From: Chitiniphilus purpureus | GTDB taxonomy: Bacteria; Pseudomonadota; Gammaproteobacteria; Burkholderiales; Chitinibacteraceae | Direction: 5' to 3' | NCBI RefSeq assembly: GCF_025642115.1 | Contig: NZ_CP106753.1 | Location: 3,473,501 to 3,537,500, forward strand | DNA length: 64,000 nucleotides | In this document: positions 1 through 7,976 of the stretch, piece by piece | Position numbering within the stretch: position 1 is the first letter of the stretch | Layout: every line of letters begins with the position of its first letter | Translations under genes and position numbers: made by a program | The notes under the pieces: model-generated | Told to the model about the DNA's origin: nothing | Seen by the model: only the letters and a program-made list of their open reading frames with translations | Databases searched by the model: none

Positions 1-173
1 GAGGCAGCGATCTGACTCTCCTCGTTGGTCGACAACGATTCGCGCGACGAATCGCCCAGATCGGGCAACGGGCTCTCGAAGGCCTGAGCAGGCAGCGCGA
101 ACGACCAGGCCAGCACCACCGCCAGGCATCGCCGACGCAGACCGCACCTGCCTCCCCCTGCTGCTCGCCCCAT
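1..173 (-). CDS. M48-family metallopeptidase, N-terminal fragment (cut by window edge)
   Basis: Only the first 57 codons are in the window, read leftwards from an ATG at 173. They encode a basic N-terminus, a hydrophobic stretch ending in a Ala-Gln-Ala signal-peptidase-like site (residues 29-31), then the mature start SPLPDLGDSSRESLS. That PLPDLGD-S...LS sequence is the hallmark mature N-terminus of periplasmic BepA/YfgC-type M48 metalloproteases with TPR repeats, which act in outer-membrane protein quality control. The zinc motif HExxH lies outside the window, so the assignment rests on the N-terminus only. The start lies 3 nt after the stop of the upstream yqaA-like gene, so the two are probably co-transcribed. 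Confidence 0.6.
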   Translation of the reverse strand, partial: MGRAAGGGRCGLRRRCLAVVLAWSFALPAQAFESPLPDLGDSSRESLSTNEESQIAA

Positions 174-176
174 CGC

Positions 177-608
177 CTATCCCCACCATGCCCGCAACGA
201 TGCGGCCAGAACCAGATAACGGGCGAACTTGCCCAGCACCAGCCATGGCAACACCTGCCGCCACGGCCAACGCAGCCAGCCTGCGGCCAGGCATAGCGCA
301 TCGCCCAACAACGGCACCCACGACAGCAGCAGCGCGGGGGCGCCGCGCCGCGCAAGCCAATCGGTACGTTTCGGCACCTGCCCTTGCGGCAGGCGCCGGC
401 CCAGCCACACCGTGACCACGCCACCGAGGCTGTTGCCGATGGTGGCAATGGCAAGCGGCAGCCAGAAGGCCTGCGGGTACCGGAGCAGATAGGCAGTCAG
501 CGCCGCTTCCGAGTTCCCGGGCAGCACGGTGGCGGACAGGAAAGCCGAGGCACCAAGGCCCGCCAGCCAGCCCCACGCGCCACTATTGGCGGCCAGGCTC
601 TCGATCAG
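177..608 (-). CDS. YqaA-family (SNARE/DedA-like) inner-membrane protein
   Basis: The translated product closely follows E. coli YqaA: an FLSATVLPGNSE block near residue 25-35, GNSLGG, then LLSWVPLLGDALCLAAGW and a final hydrophobic helix. These are membrane segments of the YqaA branch of the VTT/DedA superfamily; the function is not established. No ATG precedes the conserved N-terminal block. The frame opens just after a stop and offers a CTG at 606-608, which overlaps the TGA of cyaY (605-607). The next conventional candidate, a GTG at 527, would remove the conserved FLSAT segment. I therefore extend the gene to the CTG, with translational coupling to cyaY as the likely mechanism. The start codon is the least certain part. 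Confidence 0.75.
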   Translation of the reverse strand: MIESLAANSGAWGWLAGLGASAFLSATVLPGNSEAALTAYLLRYPQAFWLPLAIATIGNSLGGVVTVWLGRRLPQGQVPKRTDWLARRGAPALLLSWVPLLGDALCLAAGWLRWPWRQVLPWLVLGKFARYLVLAASLRAWWG

Positions 609-916
609 AGCGTGAAATCCTCACCGGCATGCAGGCGGATCGCGGCAGCAAGATCCGCGAAGAACTCGCCCTCCCCGCGCGTGTTGCGCCAGGCGCCGGC
701 CTGCTGCCGGTAGTGATAGCCACCGCTGCGTGCCGCGATCCAGAGCTCCTGGTTGGCGGCATGACGATTGACCACAATCTTGCTGTCATCCTCGAACTGC
801 AGTTCGAGCACATTGCCGGACAGCAGCGGATCGACGTCCAGCCCGGCATGTTCCAGGGCCATCTCGATGCGGGCGAACACGGCGTCGGTCGCGGTCAGGA
901 ACTCGGATTCGGTCAT
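605..916 (-). CDS. cyaY: Frataxin-like iron-donor protein CyaY
   Basis: A 103-residue protein, the usual CyaY length. It starts MTESEFLTATDAVFARIE and contains the acidic first helix, the VLELQFEDDSKIVVN strand pair, and the frataxin signature NRHAANQELWIAARSGGYHY. CyaY binds iron through the acidic helix and modulates cysteine desulfurase IscS during Fe-S assembly in the cytosol; the full isc operon lies at the other end of this window. A longer in-frame start exists at 985 but adds sequence absent from the family, so the ATG at 916 is preferred. It is divergent from lptM, with a 59-nt shared promoter region, a common arrangement in proteobacteria. Confidence 0.93.
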   Translation of the reverse strand: MTESEFLTATDAVFARIEMALEHAGLDVDPLLSGNVLELQFEDDSKIVVNRHAANQELWIAARSGGYHYRQQAGAWRNTRGEGEFFADLAAAIRLHAGEDFTL

Positions 917-975
917 GGCGTAGGCAGTGCAAACGGGCGTGATAACATCCCGATTTTGCCACCAAAGCCCCGCGG

Positions 976-1131
976 ATGCGCGCATTTCTCCTTTTGATCC
1001 TGACCCTGGGCCTGGCCGGATGCGGCTTCAAGGGACCGTTGTACCTGCCCGAAGCGCAGCCTGCCCCAGCCACGCCCGCCGCGGCGGCACCGGCCACCGC
1101 TTCCGAGCCGGCAGGCGCTGGCAACAGCTAG
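976..1131 (+). CDS. lptM: LPS translocon maturation chaperone LptM (YifL-type lipoprotein)
   Basis: A 51-codon gene. The product starts MRAFLLLILTLGLAGCGFKGPLYLP: a short signal peptide, the lipobox Leu-Ala-Gly-Cys with Cys16 as lipidation site, then the diagnostic GFKGPLY-P motif of the YifL/LptM family, followed by an Ala/Pro-rich tail. LptM binds the LptD/LptE complex in the outer membrane and promotes correct disulfide maturation of LptD. It sits divergent from cyaY as in many proteobacteria. The usual downstream partner lysA is absent here; a minus-strand nuclease gene follows instead. Confidence 0.88.
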   Translation: MRAFLLLILTLGLAGCGFKGPLYLPEAQPAPATPAAAAPATASEPAGAGNS

Positions 1132-1171
1132 GCGTCGCGCGCCGCCCCGGTCCGGGAGCGTGCGCTGCCGC

Positions 1172-1696
1172 TCACTGGCGCTCGCGCTGCCGCTTGCGGT
1201 AATCCCAGGGCGGCTGGGGCCGTGTCGCCTGCCACAAGCCGCGCTGGTCATCACTGGCCAGGCGCTGTGCCGTGGCATAGCGGGCGAAGTCGGTCTTGTC
1301 CTGCCGGCGCTTGGCATAGCGCGGGTAGTGCCAGGCGTAGCCGGCCTCGACCAGCGCCAGATTCACGTCCTCGCCATCACGCTCGATCCGCGCCACGATG
1401 CGGCCATAGCGATCCACCTCGACCACCTCGGCATGCACGCGCCGGCCGTAGACGCGCGTGGAAAGCTGCCACTTGGCCGCCTTGCCGTAGGCCTGGGCCT
1501 TCTCCGGCGCGTCGATGAACGCCAGGCGGACCGCATGCTCACGCAGACCATCGTCGAGCAGGGTCAGCGTGTCGCCATCAGCGATGCGGATCACCCGGCC
1601 ATCCAGCGTCTCGCCCCGTCCCAGCCGGTCCGGCCCGTCGGACAGACAGCCGCACAAGGCCGCGATCGCGAGCACCGCAAGCGCCGCGCCCCTCAT
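1172..1696 (-). CDS. Secreted thermonuclease-family (SNase-like) nuclease
   Basis: A 174-residue protein with a hydrophobic leader ending in Leu-Cys-Gly-Cys (possible lipobox, not a perfect match), then an SNase/TNase OB-fold. Key parts are DGDTLTLL, VRLAFIDAPE with the catalytic Arg and Glu region, DRYGRIVARI with the second Arg, and LVEAGYAWHYPRY near the C-terminus. Such enzymes hydrolyse DNA and RNA outside the cytoplasm. The ATG at 1696 overlaps the hpnC stop (ATGA), which argues for translational coupling and for this start rather than a GTG four codons upstream. There is no known functional link to hopanoid synthesis. Confidence 0.85.
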   Translation of the reverse strand: MRGAALAVLAIAALCGCLSDGPDRLGRGETLDGRVIRIADGDTLTLLDDGLREHAVRLAFIDAPEKAQAYGKAAKWQLSTRVYGRRVHAEVVEVDRYGRIVARIERDGEDVNLALVEAGYAWHYPRYAKRRQDKTDFARYATAQRLASDDQRGLWQATRPQPPWDYRKRQRERQ

Positions 1697-2526
1697 CGTT
1701 TGCGCCACGCGCGCCAGAGCAGGCGCGGCCAGTCGCGGCCGGTCAACACCGGACGGTGCCGGAACATGTCATAGCCGCTTTGCTGCAGCTTGGTCAGGAT
1801 GGCATCGCCCCCCAGCACGGTCAGCCGCAGCTCCAGTCCGATCCTGCCGGGCAGTTGCAGCGCCAGTGGTGCCCCGGCCTGCAACATGCGCCGCGTGCGG
1901 TCCACCTGGAACGCCATCAGCCGGCGCCAATTGGCATCGACTTCGCCCTGCCCGATCTGCGCCTCGCTGACGTTGAAGCGTGCCAGCTCGTCCAGCGGCA
2001 GGTAGACCCGGTCCTTGCGCCAGTCCAGCGCCACGTCCTGCCAGAAATTGATGAGCTGCAGCGCGGTGCAGATCCCGTCTGAGAGCGCAAGCAGCCGAGG
2101 CTCCGCCTTGCCGAAGAGATGCAGCAGGATGCGCCCGACGGGGTTGGCCGAGCGGCGGCAGTACTGCATCAGCTCGCCGAAATCGGCATAGCGCTGCTTG
2201 GTCACATCCTGTTCGAACGCGCTGAGCAGATCGTGGCACAGCGACACCGGCACCGCATGGTTGCGCAGCGCGACCGCCAATGCCTGATAGCGCGGCGTCA
2301 GCGCAGCCTCACCGCGCTCTATCCTTTCGAGCTCGGCATGACAGTCTGCCAACGCGTCCAGACGTGCCTGCGGTGCAAGATCGCCCTCGTCCGCCAGATC
2401 GTCCGCATGCCGGGCGAAGTGATAGACGGCGGCCACGGCAGTGCGATAACGCCGTGGCAGCAGAATCGAGGCAACCGGGAAGTTTTCGTAGTGGGCAACC
2501 GAAGCCTGGGCACTTATACCCGGCAT
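1693..2526 (-). CDS. hpnC: Squalene synthase-type enzyme HpnC (hydroxysqualene synthase)
   Basis: A 277-residue all-helical isoprenoid synthase. It opens with AHYENFPVASILLP, characteristic of HpnC, has the first Asp-rich motif in FARHADDLADEGD and the second in NFWQDVALDWRKDRVYLP. The 'NFWQDV-DW' form separates HpnC from HpnD ('NILRDV-ED'). HpnC converts presqualene diphosphate to hydroxysqualene on the way to hopanoids. The partners hpnD, hpnE and shc are not in this window. It is the first gene of a two-gene unit with the nuclease at 1172. Confidence 0.88.
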   Translation of the reverse strand: MPGISAQASVAHYENFPVASILLPRRYRTAVAAVYHFARHADDLADEGDLAPQARLDALADCHAELERIERGEAALTPRYQALAVALRNHAVPVSLCHDLLSAFEQDVTKQRYADFGELMQYCRRSANPVGRILLHLFGKAEPRLLALSDGICTALQLINFWQDVALDWRKDRVYLPLDELARFNVSEAQIGQGEVDANWRRLMAFQVDRTRRMLQAGAPLALQLPGRIGLELRLTVLGGDAILTKLQQSGYDMFRHRPVLTGRDWPRLLWRAWRKR

Positions 2527-2587
2527 GAGCTGAACCCAATCTGACGGACGGTATTATGCATTTGAAATAATTTACTTCTAAAGTCAG

Positions 2588-2609
2588 CAAGTGCGCATGA
2601 GCGCACTTG
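2588..2609 (+). promoter_or_regulatory. Hairpin in the comEA leader
   Basis: A perfect 9-bp stem (2588-2596 against 2601-2609) with a 4-nt loop lies immediately before the comEA ribosome-binding site (GGAGAA at about 2614-2619). It could shape leader stability or translation; no function is demonstrated. Confidence 0.4.
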
Positions 2610-2625
2610 ACTCAGGAGAAGAGCA

Positions 2626-2916
2626 ATGAAGCAATTGATCATGGTGCTGCTCGGCAGCATGCTGCTGGCAGCTTCCGCCCTGGCGGCGGTCGATATTAAC
2701 ACCGCCACCGCGGATCAACTGGAGGCACTGCCTGGGATCGGCGCGACCAAGGCCAAGGCCATCGTTGACTACCGCGCCAAGAACGGTCCGTTCAAAAGCA
2801 CCGACGAGCTGACCCGCGTGCCGGGGATCAAACAGGGCACCTATGCGAAGATCAAGGGGGAATTGAGCGTCGGCCGGGCCGCGACCCCCGCCAAAGCCAC
2901 TACCGCCAAGAAGTAG
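2626..2916 (+). CDS. comEA: ComEA-type helix-hairpin-helix DNA-binding protein
   Basis: A 96-residue protein with a cleavable signal peptide (MKQLIMVLLGSMLLAASALA), followed by the ComEA core VDINTATADQLEALPGIGATKAKAIVDYR and a second helix-hairpin-helix ending in VPGIKQGTYAKIKGEL, then a short Lys/Ala/Thr tail. In naturally competent bacteria periplasmic ComEA binds incoming double-stranded DNA and ratchets it through the outer membrane. The small size (signal peptide plus HhH only) is typical of Neisseria-like proteobacteria. It is monocistronic here, flanked by minus-strand genes. Confidence 0.9.
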   Translation: MKQLIMVLLGSMLLAASALAAVDINTATADQLEALPGIGATKAKAIVDYRAKNGPFKSTDELTRVPGIKQGTYAKIKGELSVGRAATPAKATTAKK

Positions 2917-3009
2917 CACCATGGCGCGGCGCAGCCGGCAACGCGGCGCCGCGCCCCGCCTGCAACGCCTGTGCGAAATCCAAGCAGTGCGACAGCTTTG
3001 AACAGGCAA

Positions 3010-3624
3010 TCACAGCGCGATCTCGTTGAGCGGCACATCCTTGAGCATCGCTGCCAATTCGACAGCCGAGCGCACCCGCAGCTTGGTATAGATCCGGGCC
3101 CGATGCACTTCCACAGTCTTGATGCTGATATCGAGCGCATCGGCAATCTGTTTGTTGAGCTTGCCCGCCAGCAGCTCGCGCAGCACTTCGCGCTCGCGTG
3201 GGGTCAATTCGGCAAGCCGGGCATTGATGGACTGCCTTGCCTCCCAGTCGCCACGCTGGGCCGCATCCTGCTGCAGCAGCGCTTCCATGCGCACCAGGAG
3301 CTGGCGGTGGTCGAAGGGCTTTTCGAGAAAATCCGCCGCCCCTTCCTTGACGGCGGCCACAGCCATCGGGACATCGCCATGCCCGGTCAGAAAGATCACC
3401 GGCGGCAGATAAGGCTGGCTTTTGAGCCGATCAAAGAGTTCCAGCCCGCTGATCCCCGTCATGCGCACGTCGATGATCAGGCAGCCGTACTCGGGTGGAT
3501 GGGCACGGCCCAGGAAATCCTCGGCACTCTCGAAGGCCGCGCTGACCCAGTCCCGGGCCTCGAACAGCACGGTCAACGCATCGCGCACCGCCACGTCGTC
3601 ATCGATGATGGCTATCGGTCTCAT
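3010..3624 (-). CDS. FixJ/NarL-type response regulator
   Basis: A 204-residue regulator. The receiver domain (1-120) has the acidic pair in IIDDD, phospho-acceptor Asp52 in LIIDVRM, Thr in FLTGHGD and Lys in EKPF. The C-terminal LuxR-type helix-turn-helix has LTPREREVLRELLAGKLNKQIADALDISIKTVEVHRARI. It is the FixJ/TtrR/TodT type, with a receiver joined to the HTH by a long linker. Its ATG overlaps the stop of the kinase gene (ATGA), so it is the cognate regulator of that kinase. The regulated genes are unknown. Confidence 0.9.
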   Translation of the reverse strand: MRPIAIIDDDVAVRDALTVLFEARDWVSAAFESAEDFLGRAHPPEYGCLIIDVRMTGISGLELFDRLKSQPYLPPVIFLTGHGDVPMAVAAVKEGAADFLEKPFDHRQLLVRMEALLQQDAAQRGDWEARQSINARLAELTPREREVLRELLAGKLNKQIADALDISIKTVEVHRARIYTKLRVRSAVELAAMLKDVPLNEIAL

Positions 3625-5921
3625 GATTCTTCGGCTCCTTCGGTGATCAGCACATTGGCGAGCGGCAGGCGGCAGATGAAACGGGTGCCGCCACCCGGGT
3701 TGGGCTCGGCGCGCAAATGCCCGCGATGCTGTTCCAGCACCGAGCGGCAGATATTGAGACCCACGCCCATGCCCTCCGGCTTGGTACTGAAAAACGGCTG
3801 GACGGGGCTGGCAGGTTGCGCAAGCCCAGGCCCGCGGTCGGCGATGATGATCTCAAGCGCCTCGGCATCGCACACCTGTGCTTCGATCCGGATCCGCCGC
3901 GTGTGTTCGGCAGGCATGTCGGACATGGCCTCCAGCCCGTTCTTCAACAGATTGAACAACACCTGTTCCAGCATCACCGCATCACCCGGAAACGACGGCA
4001 GAGCCTCAGGCAACGCGACGTCGATCGTGGCACGTGTCTGCCGCGTCAGCGGTTCGAGCAGTTGTAGCGGCACCGTCAGCAACTCCTCCAGCCGGCACAG
4101 CTCGGTACGCGGCGCACGCTTGGCGACAAAGTCGCGGATGCCGCGGATGATCTGCCCGGCACGGCGCGCCTGCCCACCGATCTTGACCATCACATCCAGT
4201 GCCCGCTCCACGCGCGGCACCGGCTGCGCCAGCAACTCCTCGCCTGCGGCTGCATAGCTGCCGATGGCGGCCAGCGGCTGATTGAGCTCGTGTGCAAGAC
4301 TCGAAGCCAGCTCGCCCATGCTGACCAGCCGCGCCGTGTGCTGCAGTTTCTCGTTCTGCAGCCGGGTCACCTCGGCCGCGCGGCGCTGCTCGGTGATGTC
4401 CGAGGCGATGTCCAGCCAGACACGTCGGCCATCGACCCAATCGATGCTGCGGCGCTGCACGTGGTACCAGCGTCCCGAGCCCGGGTCCTGGCAATCCGCG
4501 CTGAGCGCCGGCGGCGGCAGGAGCGGTGCCAGGCAGCAGTCGGCCTCGGCGTGGAGCGCAAAGGTATCGGCGTGGTGACGATTGCGGTACAGCAACTGGC
4601 CGCTTTGCGCATCGGTCACCGACACCGCGGCTTCCAGGCCCTCCAGCACCGTCAGCAGCTGCGAGCGCGAGGCGGCGAGCGCTTCACGCTCACGCTTGAT
4701 CTCGGTCACGTCATACAGCGAGGCCATCCAGCCCCGGCACTCGCCGCGCCCATCCACCAGCCGGCTGGAATAGAGGCGTACGTCGAAACGCTCACCGTCG
4801 CGGCGCATGAACCGCAGCGGAAAACCGTGGGGCGGGCTCTGGCCGTCCAGGATGGCGCGGTATGCAGCAGCGCACTCCTCCAGCGCCTCGGGTGCCCAAT
4901 ACGGCATCGGCGGCATCCGGCCAAGCAGTTCGCCGGCATGCCAGCCCACCATCCGGCAAAACGCCGGATTGACGTAGATGATGCGACCGGACAGATCCAT
5001 GGCCCGCAATCCGGTCAGCAACGAATCCTCCATCGCTGCGCGAAAGCGCATCTCATCCTGCAGCGCGGCTTCGGCATGTTGCCGCTCCCCCATTCGTGCA
5101 CGCAACAACACCAATCCCCACCAGAGCAGCGCCAGCAGTCCCATCACTGCCGCCAGCAGCCACACCTGACGGGACGAGCGCGGCAGCTCGCGTACGCCCG
5201 CCACCAGCCGCAATGCATGCCCCGGCGGCGACAGCTCGACCTCCTGGCGCACCAGCGACGGCACTGCGACCACCCCTTGCGGCGCAATTGCGTTGCCGCG
5301 GCTGTCGACCAGCACCAGGTCGTAGCGCTGCACCATCCACCATGGGATGCGTTGCTGCAGCAATTGGCGCAGCGAATAGGTGGCCAGCACCGCGCCGCTG
5401 TAGAGCGTGCCGCGGAAATAGGGCACCACGAGCACGATGAGGGGCTGATTGCGCGGGATGAGATTGGAATAGACCGCGTGACCAAGGGTGGCTGCGCCGT
5501 CGATCGCTTCAACCAGGCGCTCGTCTTCCAGCGGGATCAGCGCATTGGGCCGACCGCTATAGATCGGCAGACCGCCTTGCCGCAAGCCCCGCTGGTCGAT
5601 GTATTCCACCGCCAGCAATTCGGGGTTGACCTTCATCAGCGCGTCGGCGCGGGCATTGAAGTCGTTTTCGGTGAGGGCCCGTGCCGCAAGGCCGTATGCC
5701 AGGTTCTCCAATACGTTCTGATTGGTCTGCAGATGCAACCGTATGCCCTGCTGCTGCCACAGCAGATCCTGCGCCAGCGTATTGGCCTGGATGGTATGGG
5801 TCTGCCGGTAGTCGTTCCAGGCATAGCCGATGAGCACCAGCAGCACCAGACCGATCGCGGCATGGGCCAGCAGCCAGGGCAGTCGGCCGTGCTCGGAGAC
5901 ATGGAAGGCGGGTAGACGCAT
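3621..5921 (-). CDS. PAS-containing membrane sensor histidine kinase
   Basis: A 766-residue kinase from the ATG at 5921 (a longer frame to 5978 adds no recognisable sequence). Order: TM helix near residues 15-35, an extracytoplasmic sensor of about 210 residues, a second TM near 252-275, a short coiled linker, two PAS domains (the first with VNPAFCRMVGW), a HisKA domain with phospho-acceptor His544 in LAHELNQP, and an HATPase_c domain (NLLKNGLEAM, DRGPGLA, FFSTKPEGMGVGL). The architecture resembles FixL/DctB/TtrS kinases that pair with FixJ-type regulators, as here. The ligand cannot be told from sequence. It is transcribed with its regulator. Confidence 0.88.
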   Translation of the reverse strand: MRLPAFHVSEHGRLPWLLAHAAIGLVLLVLIGYAWNDYRQTHTIQANTLAQDLLWQQQGIRLHLQTNQNVLENLAYGLAARALTENDFNARADALMKVNPELLAVEYIDQRGLRQGGLPIYSGRPNALIPLEDERLVEAIDGAATLGHAVYSNLIPRNQPLIVLVVPYFRGTLYSGAVLATYSLRQLLQQRIPWWMVQRYDLVLVDSRGNAIAPQGVVAVPSLVRQEVELSPPGHALRLVAGVRELPRSSRQVWLLAAVMGLLALLWWGLVLLRARMGERQHAEAALQDEMRFRAAMEDSLLTGLRAMDLSGRIIYVNPAFCRMVGWHAGELLGRMPPMPYWAPEALEECAAAYRAILDGQSPPHGFPLRFMRRDGERFDVRLYSSRLVDGRGECRGWMASLYDVTEIKREREALAASRSQLLTVLEGLEAAVSVTDAQSGQLLYRNRHHADTFALHAEADCCLAPLLPPPALSADCQDPGSGRWYHVQRRSIDWVDGRRVWLDIASDITEQRRAAEVTRLQNEKLQHTARLVSMGELASSLAHELNQPLAAIGSYAAAGEELLAQPVPRVERALDVMVKIGGQARRAGQIIRGIRDFVAKRAPRTELCRLEELLTVPLQLLEPLTRQTRATIDVALPEALPSFPGDAVMLEQVLFNLLKNGLEAMSDMPAEHTRRIRIEAQVCDAEALEIIIADRGPGLAQPASPVQPFFSTKPEGMGVGLNICRSVLEQHRGHLRAEPNPGGGTRFICRLPLANVLITEGAEES

Positions 5922-5990
5922 GGGCCAAGCATAGCTGCTCGGCGCCGTCCGTGTAATGCGGTCCGGGGTGCTCTGCACCGGCGAGCCACC

Positions 5991-6018
5991 AAAGAAAACG
6001 CCGCCCGCAGGCGGCGTT
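5991..6018 (-). terminator. Rho-independent terminator after the Bax-inhibitor-like gene
   Basis: A 9-bp GC-rich stem (5997-6005 / 6010-6018) with a 4-nt loop, followed in the minus direction by a T-rich run (complement of 5991-5998). It lies 20 nt after the stop of the gene at 6039 and before the kinase gene. Confidence 0.75.
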
Positions 6019-6038
6019 GCGCACTCAAGTGAGGCTGG

Positions 6039-6719
6039 TCAGTCGCGGCTGCTGCCGGTGAACACCGACAGGATGTTGAGCAGGCTGACAAAGAGGTTGT
6101 AGATATCCAGGTACAGCGACAGCGTTGCGGTGATGTAGTTGGTCTCGCCGCCATTCACGATCTGGCTCACGTCGTACAGGATGTAGGCCGAGAACAGCAG
6201 CACACACACTGCCGAAATGGTCAGCGACAGTGCCGGCACCTGCAGGAAGATATTGGCGATCGCTGCAAGGAACACCACCACCAGACCGATGAACAGGAAT
6301 TTGCCCATGAAGGAGAAATCCTTCTTGGTCACGGTGGCGATGGTCGCCAACGTGAAGAAGATCGCCCCGGTGCCCACGGCCGCCATGCCGATCAGCTCGC
6401 CGCCATTGGAGTAGGTCAGCACACGTTGCAGCATCTGCGACAGCCACAACCCCATGAAGCCGGTCCAGGCGAGCAGGATCACCACGCCGAGCGGGCTGTT
6501 CTTGGTTCTTTCAATGGCGAAGAACGCGCCGAAGCTGACGCCCAGGAACAGCAGCAGGCCCCACATCAGGCTCATCTGGAATTGCATTGCAATGCCGGCC
6601 ATCGCGCCGATGGCGGTCGGGATCATGGTCAGCGAGAGCAGGTAGTAGGTGTTGCGCAGAACCCGATTGCGCTCGACGGCGAGCGACGCGCCGCCATATT
6701 GGGCGGTGTTGAGTTGCAT
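6039..6719 (-). CDS. Bax inhibitor-1-like (YccA/YbhL) membrane protein
   Basis: A 226-residue polytopic protein with about seven hydrophobic segments. It starts LRNTYYLLSLTMIPTAIGAMAG after a short polar N-terminus and keeps the family features: a long run of helices and a C-terminal LYLDIYNLFVSLLNIL with nearby acidic residues. Members are inner-membrane proteins of the BI-1/TMBIM family; YccA modulates FtsH, and others leak calcium in a pH-dependent way. The family fit is strong but the specific role is unknown. It is a single-gene unit with its own terminator. Confidence 0.88.
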   Translation of the reverse strand: MQLNTAQYGGASLAVERNRVLRNTYYLLSLTMIPTAIGAMAGIAMQFQMSLMWGLLLFLGVSFGAFFAIERTKNSPLGVVILLAWTGFMGLWLSQMLQRVLTYSNGGELIGMAAVGTGAIFFTLATIATVTKKDFSFMGKFLFIGLVVVFLAAIANIFLQVPALSLTISAVCVLLFSAYILYDVSQIVNGGETNYITATLSLYLDIYNLFVSLLNILSVFTGSSRD

Positions 6720-6792
6720 GTTCTGGTCTCCGATAAGGAATGATGGGCGTGCTGCCCAACGCCACTATAGATGGCCGGCGCTGCACAAAGTT

Positions 6793-7872
6793 TCAAGCCT
6801 TGCGTCCGTTGCGGGCAGTCCACATGGCAAGGTCATGCGGCAGAGTGCCGGAAAAATCGCGTGCACGCCAGCGCGCGATGGCATTGCGTTCGATCAGTCT
6901 GGCACGGATGCCCTCGCGCAATTCGCCGCTGCGCAATACGTGCCAAGCCACCTGCGTCTCCAACTCGAACACGTCGTGGAATGGCAGCTCCCGCGCCTGC
7001 CGCTCCAGCTCCCAGATCAACCAGGCCGAAGTCGGCGAGCCCGCGTCAAAGCGCCGTGCGGCGGCCGCCAACACCGGGTGATCGAGGCCGGCACGCAGGC
7101 GCCCGGCCAACTCGCCGAGCGTGGGCGCATCACACAGGGCATGAATCCGGTCGGTCAGCGGCTGCCAGACCGGGTCCGGCAACGGACACAGCGCCTTTGC
7201 CGCCCACCTGCTGAGCGCCTCCCGCAACATGGATGCATCATCCTGCGCATGCCCGGTCCAGCGCAGGGCCGCCAGCCAACGATGCAGGTCGGCCCTTGCG
7301 GCATCGGGCAAGGCCACATCGGCAGCACCTGCCCACAGGGCATCGGCGGCGTTCAGCTCACTGGCGGTCAGCGCCAGCCAGCGCCCCAACAGCCCGGGCA
7401 GCGCGTGCAGCCAACGGCTCGCTCCGACATCCGGAAACAGGCCGATGGCGATTTCCGGCATCGCCAGCCGGCTCGACTCGGTGACGATGCGATGGTGCGC
7501 ACCGGCGAACAGGCCCCAACCACCGCCCATCACGGTCCCATGACCCCATGCCAGCACCGGCTTCGGATAGCCGTGCAGATCCCGGCACAGCGCGTATTCC
7601 TGGGCAAAGAACGCATCACCGTCGGCCAGCGTCTCCGGCGACGACATCGCCTCGTACAGCGCCTTGAGATCACCGCCGGCGCACAGGCCGCGCGGGCCCT
7701 CGCCAAGGATCAGCACCGCGGCCACATCGTCCCGCTCGCGCCACGCAGCCAGCGCACGGTCCATGGCGTGGACCATGGCCAGCGTCTGCGCATTCAGCCG
7801 TGCGGGGGCATCAAGGCGCAGCACCCCGATATGGTGCTTGCTGGAGGCAGGCAGCAGTTCGCAATGGATCAT
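6793..7872 (-). CDS. Enoyl-CoA hydratase/isomerase-fold protein, likely 3-hydroxyisobutyryl-CoA hydrolase type
   Basis: A 359-residue crotonase-fold protein from the ATG at 7872. The oxyanion-hole region is GLCAGGDLKALYEAM, and the second signature is GHGTVMGGGWGLFAGAHHRIV followed by MPEIAIGLFPDVGASRWL. This long form, with an extended C-terminal half, matches 3-hydroxyisobutyryl-CoA hydrolases (valine breakdown) rather than the 260-residue enoyl-CoA hydratases. No valine-pathway genes surround it, so the exact acyl-CoA substrate is open. It may be co-transcribed after tldD (gap about 100 nt). Confidence 0.8.
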   Translation of the reverse strand: MIHCELLPASSKHHIGVLRLDAPARLNAQTLAMVHAMDRALAAWRERDDVAAVLILGEGPRGLCAGGDLKALYEAMSSPETLADGDAFFAQEYALCRDLHGYPKPVLAWGHGTVMGGGWGLFAGAHHRIVTESSRLAMPEIAIGLFPDVGASRWLHALPGLLGRWLALTASELNAADALWAGAADVALPDAARADLHRWLAALRWTGHAQDDASMLREALSRWAAKALCPLPDPVWQPLTDRIHALCDAPTLGELAGRLRAGLDHPVLAAAARRFDAGSPTSAWLIWELERQARELPFHDVFELETQVAWHVLRSGELREGIRARLIERNAIARWRARDFSGTLPHDLAMWTARNGRKA

Positions 7873-7976
7873 GGCGCGCTCGGACGACGTCGATGCACCC
7901 AACCTAGCGCGCCTGCGCCGGGTCGCGCATCGGGATTGTCACGCAGCGCGGTGTTTGAACCCGCGCCGCATCACCG

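Noticed and set aside
2923..2955. 9-bp GC stem after comEA as a terminator
   Set aside because: It has a 15-nt loop and no T-run; it may be chance in GC-rich sequence.
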